From Diphasiastrum complanatum (lineage: Eukaryota > Streptophyta > Lycopodiopsida > Lycopodiales > Lycopodiaceae), in contig CM055100.1 in NCBI GenBank assembly GCA_029204225.1, positions 25,673,106-25,737,105 of the forward strand: a stretch of DNA of 64,000 nucleotides. Reading direction: 5' to 3'. A program made the position numbers and the translations under genes. Under the pieces are notes generated by a model that worked only from the letters and a program-made list of their open reading frames with translations, searched no databases and had not been told where the DNA came from. Shown here one piece after another: positions 46,558 through 63,036 of the stretch; the stretch's first letter is position 1; each line of letters starts with the position of its first letter.

Positions 46558-46948
46558 CATTAGAGGAAGTTTGAGCTCAAAAAGGGCCGCATACGAATTC
46601 GTGCCAAAGATCTCTTTTGCATTTTGTCACTATTTTCAACCAATATCTTTGAATCGCTATAACTTTTTAGTAGTAGCCCAGAAGTATGACATGTAATATA
46701 TCATTGGAAAGCGCTTGTCAACGAGCGCTTTCCAACGCACCAATTTTTGTCGCATTCTGATATGGCAATCAAAAGTTATGCCATTTTTAGTGTAGACTCA
46801 AAATGTGACTCAAAGAAGTAATGTTACGTTAAAGCCACTATGCAGAAACTATTGGGCCACATGTACAAAAGAAGTGAATAAAAGTGAATAAAAAATGAAA
46901 AAGGAATCTTGACAAAAGGCCCTTTTTGTGTTTAAACTTCCTCTAATG
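46558..46948. mobile_element. Foldback/TIR element FB3 (391 bp)
   Basis: The ends CATTAGAGGAAGTTTGAGCTC and its near-inverse AAACTTCCTCTAATG match the ends of FB1 and the large TIR transposon. Subterminal AAAAAGGGCC is mirrored by GGCCCTTTTT. The interior contains ATTGGAAAGCGCTTGT...ACGAGCGCTTTCCAA (46703-46735), a palindrome also in FB1 (6493-6523), followed in both by AATTTTTGTC. It is non-coding. No flanking direct repeat is visible (GCAGATCAT left, AATAGCTAG right). Confidence 0.8.
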
Positions 46949-50790
<3,842 letters not shown>

Positions 50791-51530
50791 TTTTACGGGG
50801 GGTCATATCATGGACTTGATTTACTCTACCAGCCTATCTCGACTCAAGTCAGGTCTCTCCAATCGCGAAACTAATTTTCTTTCCTATGCCTTTCTCATGA
50901 TGACTTCGTTTATCTACTATCTCCTCCTATGACTGTAATAGTTATTGGCTTTTTAGAGCCCTAGACAAGGCAAGCAATATCTCTTACTCCTTTGTTTTCT
51001 TGGCTACCAAGGAATCCAACTTCATCTTCTCCTGGTACAATTCTAAATGGAATGTTTTTTATCCCCAAAATTTGTGGAAATCTAGATTTCGTAGAACCCA
51101 CAAAATCAAAACTAGCAAGCTAAGAGTTTTTTCTTTGAGAATCCTTCAACTCCCTCTTCCTATTCATGCGAACTACAGAGGGGATGTGCCACATGCCTGC
51201 TTTGAATGCAAAATATTTGATGAAGATATGACTCACCTGTTCTTCCATTGTTACGCTCCGCTTTGGAAGATTGTGACTGACCTTTTTATTGCTCGTTTTC
51301 TTACCATGTTTAAGAGATTCAGCCACTCAGATTTATTGTTGAATGATATTACGTTTGATGATGGAAAGGCCAATTCCTTCTGGCAATGTATTAGGTCACA
51401 ACCTTGTGGCACATTTGGTTAGACAGAAATAGTAGAGAACTTGGGAATGGTGATTTCTACATCTCCCCTCTACTCCTCTTTAAAGAGGTTGATAAGCTTA
51501 TGCTTCTTTAAGTTTTGTTGTTTCTTTGTA
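50791..51530 (+). pseudogene. LINE (non-LTR retrotransposon) ORF2 C-terminus
   Basis: The frame 51000-51422 contains LRILQLPLPIHANYRGDVPH and CFECKIFDEDMTHLFFHCYA with PLWKIVTDLF, the zinc-binding zf-RVT region at the C-terminus of plant L1-type LINE proteins. After a frame change the next frame continues LDRNSRELGNGDFYISPLLL and FKEVDKLML, the usual tail. Upstream 50790-51000 gives weaker matches. No reverse transcriptase core or endonuclease is present. Confidence 0.75.
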
Positions 51531-51689
51531 TTTTGTAAAAAGTCTATAAGGTATGGTCAATTATATTCGAGACAAAACGATGATCTCTATATTGTTTTTT
51601 ATACATGTTTGACAAAGCATACACATTCTCTTCTACAAACAGATTATCTCGATGGGAAGTATGGGCTCAATTTGGGCCCTTTAAGAAAT

Positions 51690-52380
51690 TTCACTTTAGA
51701 GAGAGTATACGTAGAGAGAGAATGTAAAACGATAACTTTTGGTCACCGTTTTCCGAGTTTCCGGCCTTGCTCGTCGTTTAACTTGAAGAAACAAATTGTT
51801 TCTATTTACAAAGCTTTGCTAGCTTTTAGCCCTCTGCTTGACGAAAATGTTCGCGAACACGAAAGTCAAATGACACGAAGCAAAAATGTTTGCGAACATC
51901 CTGACGAGAAGACACAAACGCAAAAAATTTGCAAAAGAGAATCTTTTGTGGTACAACAGGAGAAAGTCAAACGACGCTACACAAAAATGATTGCGACTCC
52001 CTTTCTGCCCTCACGCTCCAAAAAGGACCAACAAGATCATGCAAGTACCCAGAAGTACAGATATCTGATCTCATAGCATGACGTCAGCCTCTAGGTCGTG
52101 GCTAATATGCCACTCTTGTAATTCCTGATTAGTTGTAGATGTTTAGTTACTCTAATCTAGAAGTTACACAGAATGACTATATACTTCAGAGAAGGACAAA
52201 TGGATCCAAGCCATGAACAAAGAGATGGATATGTCAGAAGAATCATCCCTGGATCCAACGCTAGTGCTAGACCCTCAGAGTCCATTTTTCGTTTCATGGA
52301 ACTCTAAAGAAACACATCTCTGGGTCCAACGCTGGCGCTAGACACTCAGAGTCCTATTTGCCTCCTGAAACTTTAAGAAA
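51690..52380 (+). mobile_element. Copia-like LTR fragment and RT scrap
   Basis: 51840-52180 resembles the LTR style of element D (ACGAAAGTCAAATGACACGAA, GTAGATGTTTAG, TAATCTAGAAG) but is too diverged for a firm call. Directly after it SEKDKWIQAMNKEMD (about 52190) matches the copia RT entry motif KW..AM..EM. A 39-bp duplication follows (ATCCCTGGATCCAACGCTAG at 52246 and ATCTCTGGGTCCAACGCTGG at 52317). Confidence 0.4.
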
Positions 52381-52708
52381 TCAGAGTATTTTGAAACGTT
52401 TCTGAGTTGTTTTTGATGGAGCATCTGATCTGCTACTTCTCATTTCTCTAGAAGTATTCGTTGAAGAAGCCTTGCACTGCTGCTTGTCACAAAAAAACTC
52501 AAAGTTGTTTTTTCAATTGATCTTTTTGGATGTGAGCCAAGCTCTCTTGTTGAACATTTTTTTGCTGGACCTCGATGGCTTTCTCTCTGCTATTCTCAAA
52601 CTTGAAAATTTACCATGTCTAGGCTATTTATTTTTTTGAATTTTAAGCTATTTTCTGTCTTCTTGTCAAATTTCTAAGATGGTTTTTTATTTGTGATCAG
52701 CCAAAAAA

Positions 52709-55700
52709 ATGACCGATTCTAAATATAATCTTCATTCAAGTGTTCGTGAACAAGCCGAATCCACAAACAGTGAAGATACAATCCAGCCAATGCAACATAA
52801 TCCGGACGTATTCCAGTCACAGCTGACAAATCAAATCTCTACGTCTAAAGAGAATGTTGTGACTATGGGTCACGAATCCGTGCAAGCATCTGGACTGCCC
52901 ATACAAGAAGAGCAAACGACAACTGATGGTAAGGGAAGCAATATTAGTTTATATGGGAAAGTAATTGAAATAGACATATTACAAGACGTCGTTGCATCAT
53001 TTAGAGTTGTAAAAAGTGTGCCACCGTCTCCTATTCCTCTATGTCATCTGGTAGTCAATGAGGCTATCAGAACAGTTCAAGAAAACATCACAGACCTTCG
53101 AATGAAGTTTCACACAATGGAATATCTTCGAGAGTTGGGAACTTTCTCTGTCTCCATGAAAAGAGCAGGTGCGTCAGAGCTTGAAGTGGACCAGTACGAT
53201 CTAGAAGATTGGGGTCCTGTTTGGAGAGAGGTAAATATGGAGTTTCAAGAAGATCTTCGTAACTCACCCGAGTGGCAACACTTGAGCAAAAAGAAGTACA
53301 TTATTTGGGATGGCAACCATCGAGCCACCACATGGATGAAAAAGATAAAGCAAGGTATACAAAGTCGTTTGCAGATATTTGTTCTTTCTAAGATTTTGTT
53401 AATTGTTAGGTGCTAAAGTTCCTCTCATCTTTTGGCTCAAAATTTCCACTGAATAAAGCAAGACATATTAGGGTGGATTGCACTTTCATCGAGGCAAGCA
53501 GATCTCAAGAAGGCGAGCTCATACTTGCTCTACATTCCATCAACAGGTATGGACCTCATTTTAGTGTCACCACTCCCCAGTTTTATAAGGTTGTTCCTTG
53601 TCATGACGTAATTGATTTGTTTGTAGGTTGACTCGCGTACATGTGCCGCACACGTTGTCACATGATGTGTTCATGCTGCAAAAATTTGGACTATTTGACA
53701 AGGCCACACTGTTGAGGAACATACCAATCCAAGATAGATATTGGATGGAAGCAGAAACGAGAATAGAAAGAAAAGGCCAACACAAACCTTGGTACAATGT
53801 GCCAATGGTAATAGTGGCTCAATTGGTTTTCAAGGTAAGGAAACTTGAAGTTGATGCAGTGTATTTTATCTTTGTGGATGCACTGATAATTGTAACATTG
53901 TATTGGCAATGCATGCACAGGAAGATTTCACAAGGTTGCTCGATCAGGCAACCTCCAGAATTGATAGAGAGAATCTATCTCTTGGGGAGTGTCAAGCTCA
54001 GCATGACGTGGCCATTAAGGTGGATAATGTATCTAGTCTTCTTTGTTTCAGCCTATGTGGCTACCATTGCCAAGCTCGTGATTGATTTAGCTATATATCT
54101 TACAGATTGTAATGACTTTGCATATTCATGTTTTGCATCAATAGACTATGGAGGCAACAATAAGGGACAAGGCATACAAACTATCCTTCATTGCCAACCC
54201 TGGAAATGGAACGGGTTTTTTTTAGATATTGTACAAGATGGATTGGAATGCCAAAGGCCTTGTTGTTATTGAAGGCAAGCTGCAGATGATCGCCTCCTCC
54301 AGTGTGGGACCATCCAAGTAAGAACCGATTCAAGCAACTTTTTTGGATATCTTGTGCAATTAAAATTAGTAATGCGCTTCTGGTATGTCTTGTAGGAAGA
54401 AGGAGATTCTTAGTATCCTGGCTGGAGATAAGGCCACGAGGGACTCTCTTGGGATGAGTAGCGACAACAAGGGCTTTTGAAAGTACATGTGCAAAGAGAC
54501 ATATTGGTGACACATGACCGAACTCGCAAAGACACTACTATTATTGGCTGTAGGTGAGAATCAATTTCCTGATAAAGAAGTCTTTCTTCGCATGCAAAGG
54601 CAATTGCACTTTCAGCGTGCCTTTGGTGACCTTGTAAAGGACATGAAGAATGTTGCCTTGCCTGAAAAACAGCCTCAAGTTTTGTTGTCTGCACGGAGAC
54701 TCACTTACAAGTCATCAGAATACATTTCATTGTTTTTTATTTTCAATGGTATTGTTTTTGAGGTTGTTGAAACATTGGCTCTTCTCATATGGAAGACGCT
54801 CATTATAATGCAATCATACATGTCACAGGTTTTTACACCACCTTGAACAAGAAAAGATAATCGATCGAATGCCTGTGGAGGTATGTGAGTGGCGCAGTTT
54901 CGACAACGCAACATCCATGTTCCCCATAGAGTGAAAAGATTGGGGAATCATAGCTTGGGAAGTAAATAGATGTTCCTAGTGGCTAGATTACCCAAAGGGT
55001 GAGAGACACAATTGTGAAAATGACCTGCATCTTGAATGGCAGGCATCCCAAAAGGGAAAAAATAAACTATCACCACTTCCACCACAAGGATCAGCCTCAA
55101 AAACAAAAACAAAAAGGCACATAGATCCTACAGAGCTGAGATCCAAAAAGCGCCTGGATATTGCTATTGATGACCGTGTAGGCGGCCTTGATGCAACCAC
55201 GTCAAACCCCAATCCACGTGAAGAGGGCATGCATAGTGACGAGGAAATCAGGCTGGTGGGTGTTTAAACTGCTCTTGGTTGTTTGTTTGATTCACAAACG
55301 CTTCTTCCTTTGTCTTTGAAAAGAAGCTAACAAACTTATTTTGGAATGTAAAAGAGAGGCCTATTCTACCACGAGGAAAGTGCTGGAAGATGTAAGGAGG
55401 ATTGCAAGATTGAATCATTACAACGCATCAGGCTGATTTTCCAACATCCTTAGGTGTGAAATTGGTAGATGAACATTCGATACCTGCATGGAACCACTTC
55501 AGTGAGGATCTGACCATTACAGCCTCCCATCTCACGATGAGGTTTACCACGGACCAGGGCTGGTATGTTACGTGCTCAGTGGCCGATCATTTTTCCGCAA
55601 TCCATGTTGCAGCCACCAGTGCAGGATTTTGCTTGCACATGAGCCTCACCCTGATGATTGATAAAGGATATTTGAGGACGGATTGTCACATCGAGGTAAA

Positions 55701-56430
55701 AAGGACATTATTACATATGGAAATGCTTTGAACGCCTACTTCAATGCTTTTGCCAAAACCCACTGACTTTTTTTTCTACCACAGGTGTGCACACTGTTGA
55801 TGGGGTTGTTTTATCAGGAGGGATATCAGTGCCCAGAACTCAACAAACGCGCGACAGCAGCCCAACACAACCATGTAAACCCTAAGCCCAACTGGATCAT
55901 AGACTATCCCATGACATACAGCACCATGGAAGGTGTTACATGTCGTGGTTCCGCTGAGAGGTCATCGCATTTCTACATGTACGCTAATTCTTCTTTAAAT
56001 CCAAGCTGGACAAGTTAAACATGGTACATTATGTGCAGCTTGGTAGTCACAATGGAGAATGATGAAACACCATGAGTCTGTTGCAGGTTCCTCCTCACGC
56101 TTTTCACCGAACAAGAAGATGTTGTTGTTGACCTCTTTGCTGGGATAGGCAACCTGGCACGAGCTGCATCCATGCAAAGCAATCGACATTGCATTTGATT
56201 GGAAAGCGATGATTCCATGTTCACCAGCTTTCTTCGTGAACTGGAGCGCGAGTCAAAGGTATTTCAAATTCTTACTTTTTGATACAACACAACACATTCC
56301 AGCATGCACAACATTATTAATCTGCAACTGCTTTGTTTCTTTCGAGGTTTTAACTGTAGCTTATATCTTTTTTCCAGGAATAGGAGAATGGACAATTACT
56401 GGACACAACTGTATCTCAAGCATAGATAGA
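52709..56430 (+). pseudogene. Multi-exon gene: ParB-like domain plus methyltransferase-like domain
   Basis: Exon 1 (52709-53354), preceded by an AG acceptor, encodes a polar N-terminus, then LCHLVVNEAIRTVQENITDL, YDLEDWGPVWREVNMEF and YIIWDGNHRATTWMKKIK. The DGNHR-T.W motif is like the conserved D-G-x-H-R motif of ParB/sulfiredoxin folds. GT-AG exons follow: 53410-53546 (frame problem inside), 53627-53834 (VFMLQKFGLFDKATLLRNIP), 53921-54019 (FTRLLDQATSRIDRENLSLG), 54145-54317, 54396 onward (DKEVFLRMQRQLHFQRAFGD), about 54838-55258 (VEVCEWRSFDNATSMF, with TGA and TAG stops), 55450-55700 (GWYVTCSVADHFSAIHVAAT, CLHMSLTLMIDKGYLRTDCH) and about 55784-55980. Near 56118-56160 EDVVVDLFAGIGNLARAA fits the SAM-binding motif of DNA methyltransferases; RHCI and FDWK follow. 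No DPPY is seen. The end is about 56430. Stops make it a probable pseudogene. ParB plus N6/N4 methylase fusions are known in bacteria and phages. Confidence 0.5.
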
Positions 56431-57306
56431 ACTTTTTTTGCGGAGCATCTTAGGCACCACTTGCTCGGATGAGAAGGATCAAAACAATGCCACTTTTTTT
56501 TACCTCAAAATCTAGATTGTTTTACGACCATACTATTTTATGTTTGAAACCAAAATTTCAAGCTGTGGATTTGAAATGGTTTGACCATCTCATGTTTTTT
56601 GTTCTTGCTATAACTGAATAGCAAAGTAAAGTAGTTTAAAATAGGCAACAAAACGGAAGAGAGACTACACAGAGATGACATGTAGATATCAGTAACTTGT
56701 GAAGATTGAAATTCTTTTGCCAAGAACTAGTATCGGTTTTTCCATGATTAAAAGGACGTAGAAGTACTTTGAAAGTAATGTATTAGACCATTCTAACCTT
56801 TGTTAAAATCGAACTTCAACACACACACTACTTGTGAAAAGTCCAATGAAGATAGAACCACAAGTTTTTAATCAGGTGGATTTTATTCGCTGGCAAATAT
56901 ATGCATTAACCATACTGAAGGTAAGTTCCTCGAGGATAGAGAACTTCTGTATTTTTCTCTTGTTGCCTAGATATTAAAAGCAAGGCAGGGCATGGTAATT
57001 TGTTTCAATAATTACTCGTTTTATTCCAAAAGAAAGAAAAGATAGGGTTTACTCCAAGCTTGGTCTTCTTCAAACAAATGAATCAAGCCCAGCTGGGGCC
57101 TACTAACCAATTCCAAACATTTTAATACTAAGTGATGAAAGCCAAATCTTTCTTCTATTTGTTGGTCCTTAATACCTGTCCACATAATTAACATCACTAA
57201 TCATATGTTGGACTTGCGCTTTCGCCATAGTATGTGAAGCAAATTGATTGATCCTTGATAAAGGTTAAAAGTGGAATTCATTGCTGAATTAGTGCTTTTG
57301 ATGCAG
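56431..57306. other. Spacer upstream of the NIPA exon
   Basis: AT-rich, with no supported exon. A short segment ending CTGAAG|GTAAG near 56922 resembles a splice donor but its reading frame is not NIPA-like. If 57307-57399 is a live exon this would be intron. Confidence 0.4.
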
Positions 57307-57399
57307 GCTCTTGATACATTCAATACAACAGTTGTATCACCAATATATTATGTCATGTTTACCTCACTTACTATTCTTGCAAGTGTCATCATGTTCAAG
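57307..57399 (+). CDS. Isolated exon of a NIPA-type magnesium transporter
   Basis: Exactly 93 bases between a GATGCAG acceptor and a GTGAGG donor encode ALDTFNTTVVSPIYYVMF and TSLTILASVIMFK, all open. This is a transmembrane stretch highly conserved in plant NIPA proteins (DUF803), which carry Mg2+ across endosomal or plasma membranes. Neither the preceding exon (ending in a QMNYLNK-like sequence) nor the next (DWDGQ-like) could be found within several kb. It is therefore one exon of a gene with very long introns, or a stray captured or broken piece. The sequence itself shows no decay. Confidence 0.75.
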
Positions 57400-58490
57400 G
57401 TGAGGATGTTATTTAAGATTGTCATTTGTGGTGATCAGTGAATAGAAATGTTAGAGAAGCTGGCCCTATTTGCTGCATTGCAGTGATTCGTAAATTATAC
57501 CTTTTAAAGCATTATCTGTTTTTTCTAGCAATCTTCTATATATGAGATTGTTTTTCTTCCACATGTATGGCATCTTCATCTACTGCTAAAATTGATAATT
57601 TACATTTCAACACTGGTAAAAATAGGTAGTTGTGTATCTTATCCAGCAGAGCTGCAACATTATTTTTTTAGAAAAAAAGATCAATGGGTGAAACTTTTTG
57701 GTAAAATAGTTAATTACCTAATCTGGTTTCACTTGAGGCGTGAAATAGATCATCTCATGCAATTTACTTTCACAGGGACATATTGACAATAACATAGCAT
57801 GCAAATTCTAGAAAACTTCAGCAATGAACACTTTTGTAGAACTTATTTGCTGGAAAGTATGTATAGCTACTTTTTGTACATTTGATACAAATCATAGTCG
57901 CACTACGTTTCTAGAAACGCGTTTCTGATTTAGGGCAGTGTTTCTCAGAAACGTTTTTTTTATTTTATTTTTGTGGGCATTATGGGTAAAATAGATGATT
58001 TAGGACTGAGTATCTAACGATACAGAAGTTTTATGTTTTTATGTTAAAAAGCTATCTAGATATTTTGTTGTTGGTTGGTTCGTACACACTAGCTGGAAGT
58101 ACAATGAGCTACTATATAGAGGTTGGAAACACAATCACAGAAATTGCGGATCTGCACATTAGTTTAGAAATCCAAGAATAAGTGATGCTTGTTGAGAAAT
58201 TAATGTTGGAGTGTTCATGCTGTAAGGGGTAAGAGAAAAGAAGGCAACCATGAAACAAGGAAAGCACAAAGAAATTATTCTCTAGTCACTTTCTTTCTCC
58301 ATGTCCATTCTAGAGATGTGGAAAGGATGATGGAAAAAAGCTCTCTCTTTACTATGTTTGACAGTTTTCTTAAAAAAAATTCAAGGAATTTCAATCAAAA
58401 GTTGACTCTTTTGTTTTGCGATATGTGAAATCCTAGCTTTTAGATCGCATTCCAGATTAGGGTGAACTAACCTTTCTTGCAGCATTACTT
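57400..58490. other. Non-coding DNA after the NIPA exon
   Basis: AT-rich, no gene recognised. A minor self-similar stretch CTAGAAACGCGTTTCT and CAGAAACGTTTTTT lies at 57911-57960. It would be intron if the NIPA exon belongs to a live gene. Confidence 0.4.
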
Positions 58491-58900
58491 GGTTGAGGGA
58501 TCTCCAAGATTCCAACCCTAACTTGGTAGGGATGAAAGATTCACAAAAATTAGCATTAGGGATAGGTTTAGGGCTACTCATTCCTGCCCAAAACCGTGAT
58601 GGATCATGTATATATAGGTGATGATCTCTCACCAAAATCAATCAAGCAATTTCATGATTTTTCTCTCATATTGGTGCAATTGCTCTCTATGTTCATAATT
58701 GTAGGGATAGGTTTAGGGCTACTCATTCCTGTCCAAAACCGTGATGGATCATGTATATATAGGTGATGATCTCTCACCAAAATCAATCAAGCAATTTCAT
58801 GATTTTTCTCTCATATTGGTGCAATTGCTCTCTATGTTCATAATTGTTTGAGTTCTTGTGATTTCTAATGATTATAGGATTGAATGTAGGTCTGGTGTAC
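58491..58900 (+). repeat. LTR fragment of the element C family with internal tandem duplication
   Basis: It matches 25806-26073 of the element C LTR (TTGAGGGATCTCCAAGATTC, TAGGGATAGGTTTAGGGCTA, GTGATGGATCATGTATATAT, GGATTGAATGTAGGTCTGG). The segment from AGGGATAGGTTTAGGG to TTCATAATTGT is present twice in tandem (about 58558-58700 and 58703-58848), including the TATA box. Neither LTR end is present and no target duplication is seen. Confidence 0.9.
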
Positions 58901-61900
58901 ACGTGGGAGAAACACAGCTCTCTCATGAGCAATCGTCTCGCTTTACTAGCGGACAGTTGGATCTACGGATCCTAGACATAATTGTCTTCGCATGCAGGAG
59001 GACATGTATTCTATATTTTGTCTTGATTCTTACTTGCATCAGACTACTACATTACACTGTATGGGATATACACTGTATCCAAAATTATACTTAATCATTT
59101 ATGGGATATTGGAGTATATGTCCAACATAACTCAAGAAAAGCTTTGCACTAAGAAAATACTAGATTTAGGATATTTTTCAGACAAGATTCTTTATCTGAA
59201 GTGCAAGATTTCAAGTTCTATAAACCACTGGTAATTAAAGACTGAACGCATACCAAAATGACAATCATCTTTAACTACAAAAAAAACTTTAGATTACAAT
59301 CTAGAATCAAATCTAGATATCCAAAGTCCTGTTGAATATCAATTCAGTTATTAGGACTTTCGATTCATAATGATTTGTTATCCAATTGAGCACTCTGGGA
59401 TATAATCACTAATGAGCTGAGTCTAATCCTTGACTAAGGAATACTCTTTCCCAAGAATATTGTATATTTGATGCACTTAATTTTAACAGATGAACCTAAT
59501 GATTCACTAATCATGCGTCCGACAAGCAATATAATCAGTTCCTGGAGAATCCATATCACACTGATCGTTTTACCAATTAACTTCATCTTGGAGTAATCAA
59601 CTACTCAAGTTAATTGCCAATGATTCAAAAATCTCAAATGTCTAGGTGAAGAATTCAATTATACTAGTATGACAACACGTTTAGATCCTTACCCAAATAA
59701 GTTAACCCATAAATCTTCTATACAAAGATTTGTTAGCTCTGCAAGTATCTGTCAAAACAATACTTGATCATATGTCTATGTTTACCGACTAGGTTAAGTG
59801 CACCAAATAACTCTAGTAACTAGAAATACACAATAGATTCATACAAGATTAACTGTGCACATATGTGAATAATCTCACTATGACCCAGTACATAAACACA
59901 TTTTTATCTAGCAGATTCCTCCAGAACCCACATATTTTACTCACATATCTCACTGAGATCTTGTAACTTAGCTACAAAAGATTTTCTATTTCTCATAACC
60001 TCTGAGACAAATAACATTCACTCTTAACAGTTTTCCTATCCCACTTACCTATAATTACATAATACTTCCTACTAAATCAACCCCTCTCCGATCCTGATAC
60101 TTAAACTAAGATTAAGATGATCCAATATAGAACTCTCAGATTTAAATTCTGATCAAACTTACTTCTATTCCAATCAAAATGGAATCAGTAACCTTTGACC
60201 TTTTACTACACTACTTATAGATTGTCCACACAATACCTAGAGAATTCCTCTTTTTCGAAAAGTTTCAATTAGGTATCTTACTCTGAATCTATCCGAAATT
60301 ACTTTCAAACCAAATGTCATTTCTATACCACAGTTTGTTCTCTTCCAAAAAACTATGCAACCTACAGATTCCCAAATAGAATTTTATCCCACCACTTCAC
60401 CCCTCGTTTTAAAGAAATTATAAATTTCAATAAAAGTTAGTTGGAAAGATGATATGTGAAAATATTTAGATCCAAGAAAAGTCAATAATAAGTGCTTCCA
60501 CTAAAAGATTCACTCTATTACAAACAGAACTTTTCCTTCAAATATTTTCAACCCGAGTGATAGAAACTACCATTCCATCGAAATCCATTTATGCACAAAG
60601 AGATATTCTAGGTTTAAAAAATTGAAACACTTTAACCTTAGAATTTATCCGAATTCCAAGTCTATTCACACAAGTAGAATTTATATGACATAACAGTCTT
60701 TCAAAAGAATAACTTCATGCTGGAAAGAATTCATATAAACCAGTCTGATGTCTTATATTCGAGAAATTATTAAGAAGTAAAGGATTAATCAAGTAAGCGA
60801 GAAATAGATTTGAGCGCCTCTGATTTTGTAAATAATGAGATACCACATTGGGATCTAGATTAAATTTCAAAATTTTCCAATATACCCCATATTTGATCAA
60901 ACGGTTTTCTTTTTTCCATATTGCGACTAGGTACTAAAATACACCATTGATCATTAGATCTTTACCGTCCTAGAATTCCTTTTCCAAACTTACTGATGTC
61001 GCATACCATCAGCTTTTCCTTTCAAAAAATCCTTAACCACCTTATTTGATATTCTAGAGATCCATTGATCATCTAGTTGTTCTATAATCCATGTAGGATA
61101 TTATCTCTTGCTCCCAACACTGGAGAATCCATTTATTTGGATGACTGGCATGCCCACCAGATGGATACCACAAATCCACACCTGATTCTGTAATTTAGAC
61201 AAAAGAATTAGCATGGTTCAATACTATATTCTGATCCTTACAGGTTAATGATAAGCTTCAAATCCCCCTGGATCCAAAAGCATTAACTCTAGGGACAAGC
61301 TTCTATCAATTAACAGATCCATTGTAATCCATGTATTAGATTCTACTGCTAACATCACAATTAAAATCCAAAACTGCGGATAACTCAATGCTTACAAAGA
61401 TATCAATTATGAATGCAACTAAATGAATTTTATCCAGGAAATTAATATCCGGTATTAAGGATTTATTTACTAGGATTACTAAAATCCTAACTACGAAATA
61501 CATTTTCCAATCTCCCTTACTACCACTGATGTCTACTCTTCTTCCCTCCTTAGAATTTTCAGTTCCCTAAAAATCTATTTCAGCTAAGGTACTAAGAAGG
61601 CATAACGACATTAGTAAATGTTTAAAATCAATTATTGTAGGAAAAATTTCTGAAACAATCTCATTTCTATCCTATACCTAATCTAAATAATTGATATACC
61701 AAAAATCAGTATGAAAACACTACTAGTCTGATCTTTTGAATATAATTCACCATAGGATTTAACTGGAAATGAAATCAGTTTTTTATTAATTCCTATTATT
61801 AAGGTTTTTCCAATAAAATTGGACTGTTCTCTCTTTTCACTTACTGGCTTAAAAATTACTTCGTTAAAGTTATCTGTAATTAATGGAAAATAACATTTGG

Positions 61901-62798
61901 ATTTGGGTACTTTCTACAAAGTATTCACTCCAAATAATTTTGTCGAATAAAGAATTAGCTCCAAATACCATGAATTTTCTTCCATTAATTATTTAACAAG
62001 TATCTCAAAAGCTTTGGTTTGTTCAATTTTAATGACCAAAAGTATCAAAACCACAATAACCAACTAATCGGTGTTCCACCGATTTGAAAAAAAAAACCTA
62101 AAAATACTATTTAACTCCACTTATTGGGAATACCAATACTTCAGAGTTAATTGGTTTAAATAGCATGTACCAAGGAATCGAATTTCTAGACCAGGTATAT
62201 GCTTGAGAACCGTACCATTTTTTTTCTTTTCCGTCAAGATCGGTTTAAAAACTTCATTCCCAAAACCGATTATTACAGCTTGACCATCTGATTTTGTTTT
62301 TCTGAATCAATACTATTTCTTATTGCGTGCAGTTTATGTCAGAATGCATGCATCTCCGTATTGCTTTTGTAATTGATAGAAATTGTTTGAGAATTCAATA
62401 CTTTATGTTTGGCTATGTAATCACTTAGTATCTAGCAAAAGTTAGTTGCTAAAGATTGAACGTGATTTCTATCACTACTACTTTGTTCAATTTTTGATAG
62501 GCGTAGACCAATAGTACTAAAGGTCCAATTTTTCTGGCTTAGCAAAAAGTCAAAGTGATAAAGTCCAAAAACATGCATACTGTCCCTAGAGAAAAGGAAA
62601 TTCAAATTCCTTCAACTCGCTATACGGGAACAATATTTAACTCCAAGGTCGAACTTTGACCATCCGACACCAAGAAGCCGAAATTTCTATAACTGGGTGT
62701 TAGTAGCTTGAGCTTCTAGAGTTGATCTAAAAAATCCATTTGGAACCAACTCAAGGCTACTAAATGTCAAAATCTCTTCGTACTGGCATGTTATTACA
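58901..62798. other. Long AT-rich region without recognisable genes
   Basis: Nearly 3.9 kb with stops in all frames, no LTR, TIR, microsatellite or known protein match. It is poor in CG dinucleotides by eye, compatible with very old, methylation-decayed repeats. I see nothing more in it. Confidence 0.5.
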
Positions 62799-63036
62799 TT
62801 GATGCAGACAGCCAAGCAATTACCCGAATTGCTGACCATCCTCCTACTCCAGCATGTTAAAAGCCCAAAAATAAAGTTTAAAAAAAAAACAAAAAGGCCA
62901 TGGGTTCACAAGAAGAAAGGGCAAAACCCTAAACTCCTCACAGCCACCACTCGTTCACGCTCCAAAAGGGTCCACATCAGCATCTTCCCCACAGCTTTCT
63001 GCACTGACAGAAAACTCGCAGCCTCAACAGGCTCGC

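Noticed and set aside
51441-52076. A 211-codon plus-strand frame
   Set aside because: It crosses the LINE tail and LTR-like DNA; composition is irregular and no domain is seen beyond the first few residues of LINE sequence.
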